Source: Clostridiales bacterium
Lineage (GTDB): Bacteria; Bacillota; Clostridia; Oscillospirales; Oscillospiraceae
Assembly (NCBI GenBank): GCA_022772525.1
Contig: JALFAD010000037.1
Coordinates: forward strand, 1-59,671
Reading direction: 5' to 3'
Length of the DNA stretch: 59,671 nt
In this document: piece after piece, positions 25,080 to 34,074 of the stretch
How the letters are laid out: every line of letters begins with the position of its first letter
Position numbering within the stretch: the first letter of the stretch is position 1
Notes under the pieces: model-generated
The model's input: the letters and a program-made list of their open reading frames with translations, nothing else
What the model was told of the DNA's origin: nothing
Database searches by the model: none
Position numbers and translations under genes: made by a program

Positions 25080-26886
25080 TGGAGTCCTCCGTCAGCGCTT
25101 CCATTTCGTCCAAAAGCCGATCGAACAGATCCAGCGCCTGCATCACAGGCTCCGGCCCGGTCATATCCACGCCGGCTCCCTTCAGCAAGTCGATGGGGCT
25201 CCTGGAGCAGCCGCCGGACAGGAAGTTCAGATAATCCCGAACCGCCGGCTCACCTTCGTCCAGAATTCTTCTGGACAGGGCAATGGCGGCAGCGTAGCCG
25301 GTGGCGTACTGGAAAACATAGTAGTCGTAGTAGAAATGGGGAATCCTTGCCCATTCCATGGCGATCCGGTCATCCACCACCATGTCAGGGCCATAGTACT
25401 GCTCATTCAGGCGCTTGTATTCCGTGCAGAGAACATCCGCTGTCAGAGTTTGCCCCTGCGCTGTCATGGCACCAATATTCCGCTCAAACTCCGCGAACAT
25501 GGTCTGGCGGTATATGGTGCCCTTGAACTGGTCAAGGAAATGGTTAATGAGGTAGGCCCGTTCCTTCTTATCGGTAGTGTCCTTCAAAAGGTGCTCCATG
25601 AGCAGCGCTTCGTTGCAGGTGGAGGCGACTTCCGCCACAAAAATCACATAGTCCGCGTCAATGGGATTCTGGTGCTTGTTGGACAAATAGGAGTGCAGGG
25701 CATGACCCATTTCGTGGGCCAGCGTGAACTGGCTGTCCAGCGTGCCGGTATAGTTCAGCAGCACATACGGATGCACGGCAGTACCCGCGGAATAGGCGCC
25801 GCTGCGCTTGCCCTGATTCTGGTAGACGTCAATCCAACGGTGATCAAAGCCCTCTTTTAAAATGGCGCGGTAGTCCTCCCCCAGCGGAGCCAGAGCCTCA
25901 TACACCGTCTGCTTTGCCTGCTCGTAGGGAATGTGCTTGTTCACATCGGACAGCAGCGGGGTGTAAATATCGTAGAAGTGCAGCTCGTCCACACCCAGCA
26001 GCTTCTTGCGCAACCGGACATAGCGGTGCATACTGGGAAGCTTTTTATGAACCGCTTCAATGAGATTATCATACACGGACACCGGCACATTGGTGCCGTC
26101 CAGCGACGCTTCCAGCGCGGAATCGTATTTTCTGGCATCGGCATAGAATTTCAGCTGCTTATTCTGCCCGTTTAGTACGGCAGCCGCCGTGTTCTTAAAT
26201 GCGGCAAAGCCATCGTAAAGATTTTCATAGGCGCTTTTCCGCAGCGTCCGGTCAGGGCTTTCTTCCAGCTGAACAAAGGTGCCCTGAGTCAGGGGGTGGG
26301 CATTGCCTTCGGCATCCACCGCGTCCCGGAAGGTCAGGTCTGCGTCCGCCAGAGCGGTGTACACCGTATCCGGGGTCTGCGACATTTCCCCGGCGGCTGC
26401 CAGCAGCTTTTCCTCGGCAGCAGACAGAGTATGGGCCTTTCTCCGGCGCAGATCGGTCAGATAGCGGCGGTAACGCTCCAGCTGCGGGCACTCGGCGTAG
26501 AATTGGTTCAGGGTTTCATCGGAAAGCGCCATGATTTCCGGCGTGTCAAAGCTGCAGGCGGCGCTCAGCTCCACCATGGCGCTCATAAACCGGCCCTGCA
26601 TAGCCTGGGCGGCGGCGTTTCTGGTGTCCTCGTCCGCCTTACGCATACAGTAGTTCCCCAGGCGCTCTGCCTTAACACTGAGTTTCTCCGACGCGTCCAG
26701 ATATTGATACAATGCCATCGCACTGGTTCCTAGTCGGCCCGCGTAAGAAGCCAGATACGCCCTGTCCTGCGGCAGCGTCTCCAGTTCCTGATTACAGTCC
26801 GCTTCCGTCGGATACAGGTCCTCCAGCGCCCACTGATCCTTCTCGGGAATTTCCTCCCGGGCGGGGATTTTTTCCATTGTTTCCAT
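25072..26886 (-). CDS. pepF: Oligoendopeptidase F
   Basis: A 604-residue M3-family zinc metallopeptidase that cuts short peptides in the cytoplasm. The zinc motif 'LAHEMGHALHSYLS' (HExxH) is near residue 390, followed by the downstream Glu in 'VAEVASTCNEALL'. The N-terminal helical half ('DQWALEDLYPTEADC...') and 'DRIAMEWARIPHFYYDYYVFQYATG' near the C-terminus are typical PepF pieces. The ATG at 26886 has GGAGGG upstream; earlier in-frame codons lack support. The next gene overlaps its 3' end. Its promoter is divergent from the EamA gene. Confidence 0.94.
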   Translation of the reverse strand: METMEKIPAREEIPEKDQWALEDLYPTEADCNQELETLPQDRAYLASYAGRLGTSAMALYQYLDASEKLSVKAERLGNYCMRKADEDTRNAAAQAMQGRFMSAMVELSAACSFDTPEIMALSDETLNQFYAECPQLERYRRYLTDLRRRKAHTLSAAEEKLLAAAGEMSQTPDTVYTALADADLTFRDAVDAEGNAHPLTQGTFVQLEESPDRTLRKSAYENLYDGFAAFKNTAAAVLNGQNKQLKFYADARKYDSALEASLDGTNVPVSVYDNLIEAVHKKLPSMHRYVRLRKKLLGVDELHFYDIYTPLLSDVNKHIPYEQAKQTVYEALAPLGEDYRAILKEGFDHRWIDVYQNQGKRSGAYSAGTAVHPYVLLNYTGTLDSQFTLAHEMGHALHSYLSNKHQNPIDADYVIFVAEVASTCNEALLMEHLLKDTTDKKERAYLINHFLDQFKGTIYRQTMFAEFERNIGAMTAQGQTLTADVLCTEYKRLNEQYYGPDMVVDDRIAMEWARIPHFYYDYYVFQYATGYAAAIALSRRILDEGEPAVRDYLNFLSGGCSRSPIDLLKGAGVDMTGPEPVMQALDLFDRLLDEMEALTEDSNG

Positions 26887-26916
26887 AGCTGTCCCTCCAT
26901 AATATTCTTTTGCCGT

Positions 26917-26944
26917 ATTATACCACATCCGCGAAAAAAAGCAA
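26917..26944 (-). promoter_or_regulatory. Promoter of pepF
   Basis: TTGCTT (26944-26939), a 16-base spacer and TATAAT (26922-26917). Confidence 0.6.
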
Positions 26945-26950
26945 CGCCGC

Positions 26951-26979
26951 TTGCATTCTTTGACATTTTATGCTAGAGT
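26951..26979 (+). promoter_or_regulatory. Promoter of the EamA transporter gene
   Basis: TTGCAT (26951-26956), a 17-base spacer and TAGAGT (26974-26979) preceded by TATGC, which adds an extended -10 element. Confidence 0.5.
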
Positions 26980-26998
26980 ATGCGGCGGTGATGAAATT

Positions 26999-27898
26999 AT
27001 GAGAAAGCAAATCAAAGGCAGCCTGTGTCTGCTGCTGGCAACGACCATCTGGGGCTTCGCCTTTATTGCCCAGAGCGTGGGCATGGACAAAATCGGCCCC
27101 TTTACCTTTCAGTCCGTCCGCTGCGCGCTGGCGGTGCTGTTCCTGATCCCCTGTTCCTTCCTGATGGAGGTCAAATCGTGCAGCTTTCAGGAATCAGTGA
27201 ATAAATGGAAAAACCCCACACTTTGGAAGGTGGGTCTCATCTGTGGCTGCGCCCTGTTTGTGGCTACGAGCCTGCAGCAGGTGGGACTGGTGTATACCGA
27301 TGCCGGAAAGGCCGGTTTCCTGACAGCCATGTACATTGTATGGGTGCCGGTGCTGGGAATGTTTCTCGGGCAGAAGCCGCCGTTTACCATCGTGTTCAGC
27401 GTGGCAATGGCAGTGATCGGACTGTATCTGCTCAGCTGTGTCGGTGTCACACAGATAAACAAGGGGGATCTGCTGATCACCGGCTGCGCGCTGGCCTTTG
27501 CCGTGCAGATTACGTGCATCGACCGGTTTGCCGGAGAACTGGACGGACTGCGGCTGAACTGCGTACAGGCGCTGGTTGTCACGGTGCTGTCCATTCCCTT
27601 TATGCTCCTCACGGAAAGCGTCGACTGGGCAAATGTCCTTTCCTGCTGGAAGCCCCTTTGCTTTGCGGGTATTCTATCCATGGGTGTCGCCTACACCATG
27701 CAGGTCAACGGGCAGAAGTCTTTGGAGCCCACCACTGCCTCCTTGATTATGAGTCTGGAATCCGTATTTGCCGTGCTGGGCGGCTGGTGGCTGCTGGGCG
27801 AACGGATGACGGTGTGGGAAACCACCGGCTGCGTGCTGGTCTTCGCCGCTGTCATTCTGTCACAGCTTCCTGTCGGCTTATTCCGCAAAAAGGCATAA
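26999..27898 (+). CDS. EamA/DMT-family transporter
   Basis: A 299-residue membrane protein with about ten hydrophobic helices in two EamA repeats (about 5-140 and 150-290), as in drug/metabolite transporters. The opening 'GSLCLLLATTIWGFAFIAQSVGMDKIGPFTFQSVR' and the second-repeat end 'TTASLIMSLESVFAVLGGWWLLGE' are characteristic of the family. It likely exports or imports a small metabolite; the substrate cannot be told. The ATG at 26999 has only a weak ribosome site (GGCGGTGAT). It is a single-gene unit between its own promoter and terminator. Confidence 0.9.
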   Translation: MRKQIKGSLCLLLATTIWGFAFIAQSVGMDKIGPFTFQSVRCALAVLFLIPCSFLMEVKSCSFQESVNKWKNPTLWKVGLICGCALFVATSLQQVGLVYTDAGKAGFLTAMYIVWVPVLGMFLGQKPPFTIVFSVAMAVIGLYLLSCVGVTQINKGDLLITGCALAFAVQITCIDRFAGELDGLRLNCVQALVVTVLSIPFMLLTESVDWANVLSCWKPLCFAGILSMGVAYTMQVNGQKSLEPTTASLIMSLESVFAVLGGWWLLGERMTVWETTGCVLVFAAVILSQLPVGLFRKKA

Positions 27899-27901
27899 GA
27901 A

Positions 27902-27930
27902 AACCGCTCCTTCGGGAGCGGTTCTTTTAT
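27902..27930. terminator. Bidirectional terminator between EamA gene and recR
   Basis: A perfect 9-bp stem (AACCGCTCC / GGAGCGGTT) closed by the stable loop TTCG and followed by CTTTTAT; A-rich on the other side, so it also serves recR. Confidence 0.88.
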
Positions 27931-27934
27931 CCGA

Positions 27935-28534
27935 TCACATCTCCTGCCGGCCTTCCAGAGCCCGGGACAGGGTCACTTCATCGGCATATTCCAGCTGGCT
28001 GCCCACCGGCACGCCGTAGGCAAGGCGGGTCACCTTGACCTCCATGGGCCGCAGAAGGCGGGAAATGTACATGGCCGTGGCCTCGCCCTCCGTGTCCGGG
28101 TTGGTTGCCATAATGACTTCCTTAACCTCCCCGGCAGCTACCCGCTGAAGCAACTCCTTGATGCGGATATCATCCTGAGTCACATGGTTCAGCGGGGAAA
28201 TGACGCCGTGGAGCACATGATACACCCCCCGGAATTCCCGGGAGCGTTCCATGGCGATTACATCCTTGGGATCGGCGACCACGCAGATCACGGATTTATC
28301 TCGGGTATCGTCGTCGCAGATGGGACATATCTCCCGGTCCGTCAGATTCTGGCAGACCGGGCAGGTGTGCACCTGCTGCTTTGCTTCCAGAATGGCGTCT
28401 GCAAATTCCTGCGCGTCCTCCATAGGCAGGCTCAGCACGTGAAAGGCCAGCCGCTGGGCGGTCTTACTGCCAACGCCGGGAAGCTTCGCAAATTGATCCG
28501 CCAGGTTTTGCAGCGCCGCAGGGAAAAACTGCAT
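27935..28534 (-). CDS. recR: Recombination mediator RecR
   Basis: A 199-residue RecR, which with RecO loads RecA at gaps. It has an N-terminal HhH region ('LPGVGSKTAQRLAFHVL'), a four-Cys zinc finger 'CPVCQNLTDREICPIC' near residues 57-72, and a TOPRIM domain ('ICVVADPKDVIAMERSREF', 'VIMATNPDTEGEATAMYISRLL'). It ends the dnaX-ybaB-recR unit, the conserved bacterial order. GGAGG lies just before the ATG. Confidence 0.96.
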   Translation of the reverse strand: MQFFPAALQNLADQFAKLPGVGSKTAQRLAFHVLSLPMEDAQEFADAILEAKQQVHTCPVCQNLTDREICPICDDDTRDKSVICVVADPKDVIAMERSREFRGVYHVLHGVISPLNHVTQDDIRIKELLQRVAAGEVKEVIMATNPDTEGEATAMYISRLLRPMEVKVTRLAYGVPVGSQLEYADEVTLSRALEGRQEM

Positions 28535-28543
28535 ACTGCCTCC

Positions 28544-28888
28544 TTAGAACAGGCCGCCCAGACTCAGGCCGCCGGTGAGCCGGGACATATTGTTGGCAGC
28601 ATCGGTATCCGCCGCGCGCATGGCCTCATTCACAGCGGCGATGACCATATCCTGAAGCATTTCCACATCCTCAGGGTCCACTGCTTCGGGGTTAATTTCC
28701 ATGCTCACCAGCTCATGCTTGCCGTTGACGGTGGCGGACACCATGCCGCCGCCAGCCTTGGCGGTGAAGGTCTTGGCCTCCTGCTCCTCCTGCATCCGCA
28801 GCATCTCCTGCTGCATCTTCTGTGCCTGCTTCAGCATCGCAGACTGGTTCATTCCGCCGGGCATTCCCCGGAATCCACCCTTTGCCAT
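28544..28888 (-). CDS. Nucleoid-associated protein YbaB/EbfC
   Basis: A 114-residue YbaB/EbfC-family DNA-binding protein. A Gly/Met-rich N-terminus and the helix 'LKQAQKMQQEMLRMQEEQEAKTFTAKAGGGMVSATVNGKHELVSMEINPEAV' match the family, as does 'LQDMVIAAVNEAMR'. Family members form tweezer-shaped dimers that bind DNA. The ATG at 28888 has AGGAG at nine bases; the TTG 6 bases earlier is too close to it. It sits between dnaX and recR as usual. Confidence 0.93.
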   Translation of the reverse strand: MAKGGFRGMPGGMNQSAMLKQAQKMQQEMLRMQEEQEAKTFTAKAGGGMVSATVNGKHELVSMEINPEAVDPEDVEMLQDMVIAAVNEAMRAADTDAANNMSRLTGGLSLGGLF

Positions 28889-28910
28889 AATCAAACGCTC
28901 CTATCTAAAA

Positions 28911-30536
28911 TTATTCTTTGATTTTGATAATATCCGAATGCTCCCGCCCGAACTGCATCAGCTTGTCCATGCGTGGGTTGCCTTGGGGCTTCGCCGTCAT
29001 ATCTACCACGCAGGCCAGCACAGACCGCCCCAGCATGGCGCTTGCCTTCCTGCCGACAACTTCCAATATCTCCGGCTTATCCAGCATTTGGGCCGTAAAG
29101 TCATTGGCGCACCGCAACTCCAGCCGGTCGCCAATCAGCTTGCCCTGTACCGGCGCGCTGGGCGTTCCGGCAAAGAAACCGCTGATCGGAGGCTTCAATT
29201 CCTTTCGAACACTGCTGCACAGTTCAGACCAGAAGCCCACCGGTGTGTCGTCCTGTTGTGCCGCGGCAGGTACGTCCCCCGGCTCCGGTGGGATGTCCGC
29301 GTCGTCCGGGAAGGGCGGCCGTTCTTCCTCCGGCGTTGCTTCCACCGTGGCGGCCTTTGCCGGTTTTGCCGGAACGAAGGCACCGCTTTTCAGCTGCTCC
29401 TCCAGCCGGGTCAGCCGGGCGTTCACCGACTGTACGTCCAGACTCAGTTCCGGCTGGCACAGCTCCACAATGCACAGCTCCGCGTCCATCCGCCGACTGG
29501 CGCTGCGGGTGAAGGAAGCAAGGGTCGTCTGGATTCGTTCCATGATACGCACCAGTTCTCCGCTGCCCAGGGCCTTGGTCAGCGCCAGCGTCTCCTGATC
29601 TGACGCGACCCCGGACAGCATGGTGATTCCAGCGTTTCCGGCGGTTTTCAGCACCAGCAAGTCCCGGGTCAGACAGGCCATTTCATCCAGCAGCGCGCCA
29701 AGATCCTTTCCCTCGGCATAGAGGCGGTTGAACAGGGTCAAGGCGCTTTTCGTATCATGGGCGGCAATATAGCCCATGAGCTCACCGCATTTCTGCTCCC
29801 CGGCGATGCCAAGGCAGGTATAGACCCGCTCTGCGGTCAGTTCACCGGTGGTCGCCGAAGCACACTGATCCAGCAAGCTCAGGCCGTCACGCATACCGCC
29901 GTCGGCAAGACGTGCCAGAACGCGAGCCGCGCCATCGTCCAAGTCAATATTTTCCTGATAGGCTACATACTGAAGCCGCGCCGCGATGTCCTCCTGACTG
30001 ATACGCCGGAAAGCAAACCGCTGGCATCGAGAGAGAATCGTAGCCGGAACCTTGTGAAGCTCCGTGGTGGCCAGAATGAACAGCAGATGCTCAGGCGGTT
30101 CCTCGATGATTTTCAGCAGGGCATTGAAGGCGGAAATGGACAGCATATGCACCTCATCGATGATATACACACGCATTTTCACCTGCGAAGGGGTGTAAAT
30201 CGCGTCATCCCGCAAATCCCGGACGTTATCCACACCGTTGTTGGAGGCGGCATCGATTTCCAGCACGTCCATGCAGGAGCCGGAATCAATGGCCCGGCAG
30301 GCCTCACAGCAGTTGCAGGGGTTTCCGTTGTCCGGATGCAGGCAGTTGACTGCCTTCGCCAGAATTTTCGCGCAGCTGGTCTTACCGGTGCCCCGGGAGC
30401 CTGTAAACAGGTAGGCATGACTCATGCGCCCGCTGATAATCTGAGTTTTCAGCGTCTGTGTAACCGCCATCTGGCCAGACACATCGTCAAAGGTCTGGGG
30501 ACGGTATTTGCGGTAAAGGGCCTGATAGGCTGACAC
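28911..30536 (-). CDS. dnaX: DNA polymerase III subunits gamma/tau
   Basis: A 541-residue clamp-loader ATPase. It has N-terminal 'YQALYRKYRPQTFDDVSGQ', Walker A 'GSRGTGKTS', a zinc-binding set of cysteines ('CNCCEACRAIDSGSC'), Walker B 'VYIIDEVHMLS' and sensor 1 'ILATTELHKVPATILSRCQRF'. A Pro/Ala/Glu-rich linker (about 390-440) leads to a C-terminal tau-like region. The best start is GTG at 30536 with GAGGAG, 30 bases after the SRP RNA. No A-rich slippery run for a programmed frameshift was seen. Confidence 0.95.
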   Translation of the reverse strand: MSAYQALYRKYRPQTFDDVSGQMAVTQTLKTQIISGRMSHAYLFTGSRGTGKTSCAKILAKAVNCLHPDNGNPCNCCEACRAIDSGSCMDVLEIDAASNNGVDNVRDLRDDAIYTPSQVKMRVYIIDEVHMLSISAFNALLKIIEEPPEHLLFILATTELHKVPATILSRCQRFAFRRISQEDIAARLQYVAYQENIDLDDGAARVLARLADGGMRDGLSLLDQCASATTGELTAERVYTCLGIAGEQKCGELMGYIAAHDTKSALTLFNRLYAEGKDLGALLDEMACLTRDLLVLKTAGNAGITMLSGVASDQETLALTKALGSGELVRIMERIQTTLASFTRSASRRMDAELCIVELCQPELSLDVQSVNARLTRLEEQLKSGAFVPAKPAKAATVEATPEEERPPFPDDADIPPEPGDVPAAAQQDDTPVGFWSELCSSVRKELKPPISGFFAGTPSAPVQGKLIGDRLELRCANDFTAQMLDKPEILEVVGRKASAMLGRSVLACVVDMTAKPQGNPRMDKLMQFGREHSDIIKIKE

Positions 30537-30565
30537 GAAATCACTCCTCTTAGGGATAAAACAGA

Positions 30566-30863
30566 CCGGCTCATAACAAGATCGCACACCCACATTTGAA
30601 CGCGCCGAATATCCGTGACCTGCGCAGCCAGCTCAAAAACGGCAACCTTGGCGGCACACGGGAAAATCCGCTTAATGCTGCTTGGTTCCCCACCTGACAT
30701 GGTTCACGGGATCCCGTTGCGCAAGACCGGTTTCTCAACACCGCTTACGCAGGACAGACAATATTCAAACGCGCCCGGGTGTGGGGATTCATCCCTGCTA
30801 TAGCGGATTGCAGGCAGAGGGCACCGCTATCTCCCCGACTAGTGCGACCTTGTTATAAGCCGG
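30566..30863 (-). ncRNA. ffs: Signal recognition particle RNA, large Bacillus type
   Basis: The ends pair over about 22 bases (CCGGCTTATAACAAGGTCGC with GCGATCTTGTTATGAGCCGG). The 5' Alu-like part contains 'CTAGTCGGGGAGATAGCGGT', close to Bacillus scRNA. The apical helix carries the SRP54 site 'GTCAGGTGGGGAACCAAGC', a GGAA-type tetraloop closed by GG/CC, followed by GCAGC. The place directly before dnaX-ybaB-recR is conserved in Firmicutes. The RNA scaffolds Ffh for co-translational export. The exact ends are inferred; the mature RNA may start nearer 30853. Confidence 0.92.
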
Positions 30864-30888
30864 TCAGCTTTAACATGGTATCTCTAAT

Positions 30889-31110
30889 TCAGTTCAGCTT
30901 GGAATCAATAAAGTCGGCCAGCTCCTGAAAGGTCGTGATCTTCTGATCCTCCAATTCCAGCTCCACGCCCAGCTCTGTCTCCAGATCCATGATCATTTCG
31001 ACCACATCCAGAGAGTCGATGCCAAGACTCTCAAAAGTGGAATCAGGCGTAATCTCAGAAGGATCCAGCTCCAGCTGCCGAGCAGCATAGCTCTTAAGCT
31101 TCTCAAACAT
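30889..31110 (-). CDS. acpP: Acyl carrier protein
   Basis: A 73-residue ACP that carries growing acyl chains on a 4'-phosphopantetheine arm. The attachment site is Ser33 in 'LGIDSLDVVEMIMDLE', the family signature. The four-helix acidic pattern is intact. Its promoter is TTGACA-17-TAGAAT just upstream and the RBS is AAGGAGG. It lies alone between the GtrII-like gene and the SRP RNA, not in a fab operon, so it could serve fatty-acid synthesis or another acyl pathway. Confidence 0.93.
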   Translation of the reverse strand: MFEKLKSYAARQLELDPSEITPDSTFESLGIDSLDVVEMIMDLETELGVELELEDQKITTFQELADFIDSKLN

Positions 31111-31155
31111 AGATAAGTCCTCCTTGCATTGTCTCTAAAGCACTATCCGAATGGT

Positions 31156-31184
31156 ATTCTAGTATAGAAACCGTTGTTTGTCAA
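31156..31184 (-). promoter_or_regulatory. Promoter of acpP
   Basis: TTGACA (31184-31179), a 17-base spacer and TAGAAT (31161-31156). Confidence 0.82.
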
Positions 31185-31207
31185 TGGTTGATTTCCTGAG
31201 CGCTTCC

Positions 31208-32842
31208 TCAGCTCTCAGAAAACCGAACCACAATGGTTTTCCCGATCTGTCTGACGGAATCCCTTCCGGGCCACAGGCCCATCTGCTGAACTGCCTCGCT
31301 GCCGGACAGGGTTTCTGTCGTTTCCTGGTCGGCAATGGGGAATCGCAGAGTATAGCCCTGAGGTACGGGTGCCGTCGGCGAGAATTGGTAGACGGGAGGA
31401 TCTTCGTCGTGCGCGCGATAGTATTCCAGCGTAAAATCCAAATACCGATTCAAAAACAGCACGATCAGGTCGCGGTCTGACAGAAGAGAATAGTTCACCA
31501 TCTTGAGCGGTCCCAGCGTGCCGAGTTTGGACGAATCCATGGTGTCTTCCTCCGTCACCGTCCAGTTCCCGCCAATGGAGCCAAGAAATGCCACATTCTC
31601 CGCCGTACCGTCGTCCTCCAGATGGATTCTGGTAGACAGCTCTGTCGCCGTAGCAAGGGACTGCTCATGGCAGCGGTTCAGATATGCGTAGCATACGTTG
31701 GCCATGACGGCGTTGTTGGCAATCACGGCAGTTAGCAAAAGTAAAATCAGATTCTTGCAGATTGCGCTTGTCCAGCGCTCACACAGCACGCCCAGCAGAA
31801 TATAGAGGAGCACAATTGCCTGAAGCATCCGCGTGAAATACTCCACGCCGGGCGAAATGAAATAGCACAGGTAGCATCCAAAGGGCAGCGAGACGACACA
31901 CAGCAGGAAAAGGAACACCATGGAAGGGTGCTTTCGAATTCCGCTAAAATGAAACGCCGCCGCGCAAACCGCAATAAAGGCAGCCGCAAACGCGATGCCC
32001 AGTATGCCGTAGAGGGAGAAACCATACAGCGCAGGGTTTCTCTCCAGAAAGAACCAAATAAAGGACTTGATGCACTGCTTTGCCGCCGTAAGCAGCGTAC
32101 CGGCACTGAATGCCCCGATGGAGCTGATTCCTTCATAACTGGCAGGCGTAATGCCGGACAGCTTCATAATGAGCTGCCAGATGCCGAAATAGAGGGCCAG
32201 TCCGGCGGTGAAGATCCCCGCCTGACAGGCGACCCACTTCCAGTATGCCCCGGTTTTGTATCGATTCTCCAACAGCTCGCACAGAAAATAGCAGACCGCA
32301 AGGATGAAGGCGAAGGACACATAGGCCTGATAGACAGCGCAGGCAAGACAGATGCAGCCTGCGGCTGCAATGCCGTTTTTCCAGTGAACGCCCTTGGTCA
32401 TTCTGGTGAGATACACCGCAATCGTGCTCAAAAGCATGGCAAGCATATACCCGTCCGCCGTGAACTCGAAGAACATGGTCTCCGTGATAGCAGGAAAGGA
32501 TACCAGCAGGCCGCTGCTCAGCGCGATCAGGCAAGGGTTCTTCATCTCAAAGATTTCTGTGAGGAAAACCGCCGTCAGCGCCATGAACACAATCGAAAGG
32601 ATGCCAACAATCCAAGGCAGGTCAAAGCAGGAGCTTAGCGCGCAGGCTGGGGCCAGAAACCACCGGCCCGAAGCCACCATATTCTGGGTGCTCCAGAAAT
32701 TAAACAGTCCGTCGTGATTTGGGAAATAATTGGTGAACTTATAGGTATGAACCAGGAATCCGACGATAACTACGGAGAAAAAGGCAATTTTCCATTCTTT
32801 TTTCACTTTTTCCCGGTAAAAGCTTATGATATTCTCGCCCAT
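31208..32842 (-). CDS. GtrII-like polytopic membrane glycosyltransferase
   Basis: A 544-residue protein with about 10-12 membrane helices. After the first helix comes 'YKFTNYFPNHDGLFNFWS', an extracytoplasmic loop with an acidic His-Asp pair, as in GtrII/DUF2142-like glucosyltransferases that use lipid-linked sugars. A hydrophilic C-terminal stretch (about 430-544) is probably outside. It may decorate a cell-surface polymer. The ATG at 32842 overlaps the upstream flavoprotein stop by one base (TAATG) with GGGGAG before it. The glycosyltransferase role is a family inference; the specificity is unknown. Confidence 0.6.
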   Translation of the reverse strand: MGENIISFYREKVKKEWKIAFFSVVIVGFLVHTYKFTNYFPNHDGLFNFWSTQNMVASGRWFLAPACALSSCFDLPWIVGILSIVFMALTAVFLTEIFEMKNPCLIALSSGLLVSFPAITETMFFEFTADGYMLAMLLSTIAVYLTRMTKGVHWKNGIAAAGCICLACAVYQAYVSFAFILAVCYFLCELLENRYKTGAYWKWVACQAGIFTAGLALYFGIWQLIMKLSGITPASYEGISSIGAFSAGTLLTAAKQCIKSFIWFFLERNPALYGFSLYGILGIAFAAAFIAVCAAAFHFSGIRKHPSMVFLFLLCVVSLPFGCYLCYFISPGVEYFTRMLQAIVLLYILLGVLCERWTSAICKNLILLLLTAVIANNAVMANVCYAYLNRCHEQSLATATELSTRIHLEDDGTAENVAFLGSIGGNWTVTEEDTMDSSKLGTLGPLKMVNYSLLSDRDLIVLFLNRYLDFTLEYYRAHDEDPPVYQFSPTAPVPQGYTLRFPIADQETTETLSGSEAVQQMGLWPGRDSVRQIGKTIVVRFSES

Positions 32843-34074
32843 TATTTCTCCCCACCTGTTCCCGCCGCCGTTGCCGCGGCGTGTGCCGTCGCCCATGCGA
32901 TCTGCAAATTAAAGCCGCCGGTATAGGCATCACAGTCAATGATTTCTCCCGCAAAATATAGCCCTTTCACCAGCTTTGATTCCATGGTTTTGGGATCGAT
33001 TTCCGAAACCTTCACGCCACCGGAGGTGATGATGGCCTCTGCCACCGGGCGCTTACCGGTAATTTCCACCGGAAATGCCTTTAGCAGCTGCGTCAGCTCC
33101 CGCCGTTTCTGCTTTGTCAGAGCATTGGCCTGCATCGCCGGGTCGATTTCCAGTCTGCGCAGAATGACCGGGATCATACTTCTGGGCAGCAGGTCGGTCA
33201 GCGCGTTCTCCATGGTACGGTTCTGATACATCTGCATATCCCTTAAAATGCGGTCATCCAGCTTATGTTCGTCCAGCGCTGGCTTCAGGTCAATGAGAAG
33301 CCGGCAGCCCTCGCCCTTCAGGTGGCAGCTGGCGGACAGAACTGTCGGGCCTGACACACCGAAGTGGGTGAACAGCAATTCGCCGAAATCCTGATACAGG
33401 AGCTTCCCTTTGGCATTCAGCATCTTTACCGACACATTTCGAAGACTCAGACCCTGCATGGCGGGGCAGTCCTCCCCTGCCGCCTCCAGCGGCACCAGGC
33501 TTCCCTCCTGCGGAACGATGGTATGTCCCAGCTCCGCGGCCATGGCGTAGCCGTCGCCGGTAGAGCCGGTTGCGGGATAGGAAACACCGCCGGTTGCCAG
33601 AATCACCCAGTCAGATGCGTAATTCCCGGCAGCACCCGCAACGCCGATGGTCTTTCCGTTCTCCGCGAGAATGTGCTGAACCCGGTCGGTTTTGACCGTC
33701 ACATGGAAGCGGCGCAATTCCTTCATAAGGCAGTCCAGAATGGACTGGGATTTATCTGTCGCGGGAAATACCCGGTTTCCCCGCTCCGTTTTCAGCTCAC
33801 AGCCGCACTGACGGAAAAAAGCCATGGTTTCCGACGGTGGAAAGGCGGTCATGGCACTGTAAAGAAAGCGGCTGTTATGCGGTATATTTTGCAAGACTTC
33901 CTGCCCGGAGCAGTCATTTGTGACGTTACAGCGTCCTTTTCCGGTAATCAGCAGCTTCCTGCCCAGCCGGTCGCTGCGCTCCAGCAGCAGCACCCGTCTG
34001 CCCTGCCTTGCGGCGGTAATCGCGGCGAACATGCCCGCCGGGCCGCCGCCAATGACGATTCCATCATATTTCAT
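32842..34074 (-). CDS. HI0933/BaiN-family FAD-dependent oxidoreductase
   Basis: A 410-residue flavoprotein. N-terminal 'YDGIVIGGGPAGMFAAITAARQGRRVLLLERSDRLGRKLLITGKGRCNVTN' contains the FAD-binding GxGxxG and the 'GRKLxxTGxGRCN' stretch typical of the HI0933 family. 'LATGGVSYPATGSTGDGYAMA' and C-terminal 'AGEIIDCDAYTGGFNLQIAWATAHAA' complete the pattern. Members include BaiN of gut Clostridia, which acts in bile-acid 7-alpha-dehydroxylation, but most have no known substrate and this context has no bai genes. The ATG overlaps the RpiR stop by four bases. Confidence 0.88.
   Translation of the reverse strand: MKYDGIVIGGGPAGMFAAITAARQGRRVLLLERSDRLGRKLLITGKGRCNVTNDCSGQEVLQNIPHNSRFLYSAMTAFPPSETMAFFRQCGCELKTERGNRVFPATDKSQSILDCLMKELRRFHVTVKTDRVQHILAENGKTIGVAGAAGNYASDWVILATGGVSYPATGSTGDGYAMAAELGHTIVPQEGSLVPLEAAGEDCPAMQGLSLRNVSVKMLNAKGKLLYQDFGELLFTHFGVSGPTVLSASCHLKGEGCRLLIDLKPALDEHKLDDRILRDMQMYQNRTMENALTDLLPRSMIPVILRRLEIDPAMQANALTKQKRRELTQLLKAFPVEITGKRPVAEAIITSGGVKVSEIDPKTMESKLVKGLYFAGEIIDCDAYTGGFNLQIAWATAHAAATAAGTGGEK

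Noticed and set aside
28911..30536. Programmed frameshift in dnaX to make gamma
   Set aside because: No A-rich slippery run followed by a stem-loop was found.
30741..30753. A second copy of the MITE end (caacaccgc) inside the SRP RNA gene
   Set aside because: Only nine bases match, with no inverted partner or duplication; treated as chance.
32842..34074. BaiN of the bile-acid 7-dehydroxylation pathway
   Set aside because: The family is broad and no other bai genes are near; only the family name is supported.
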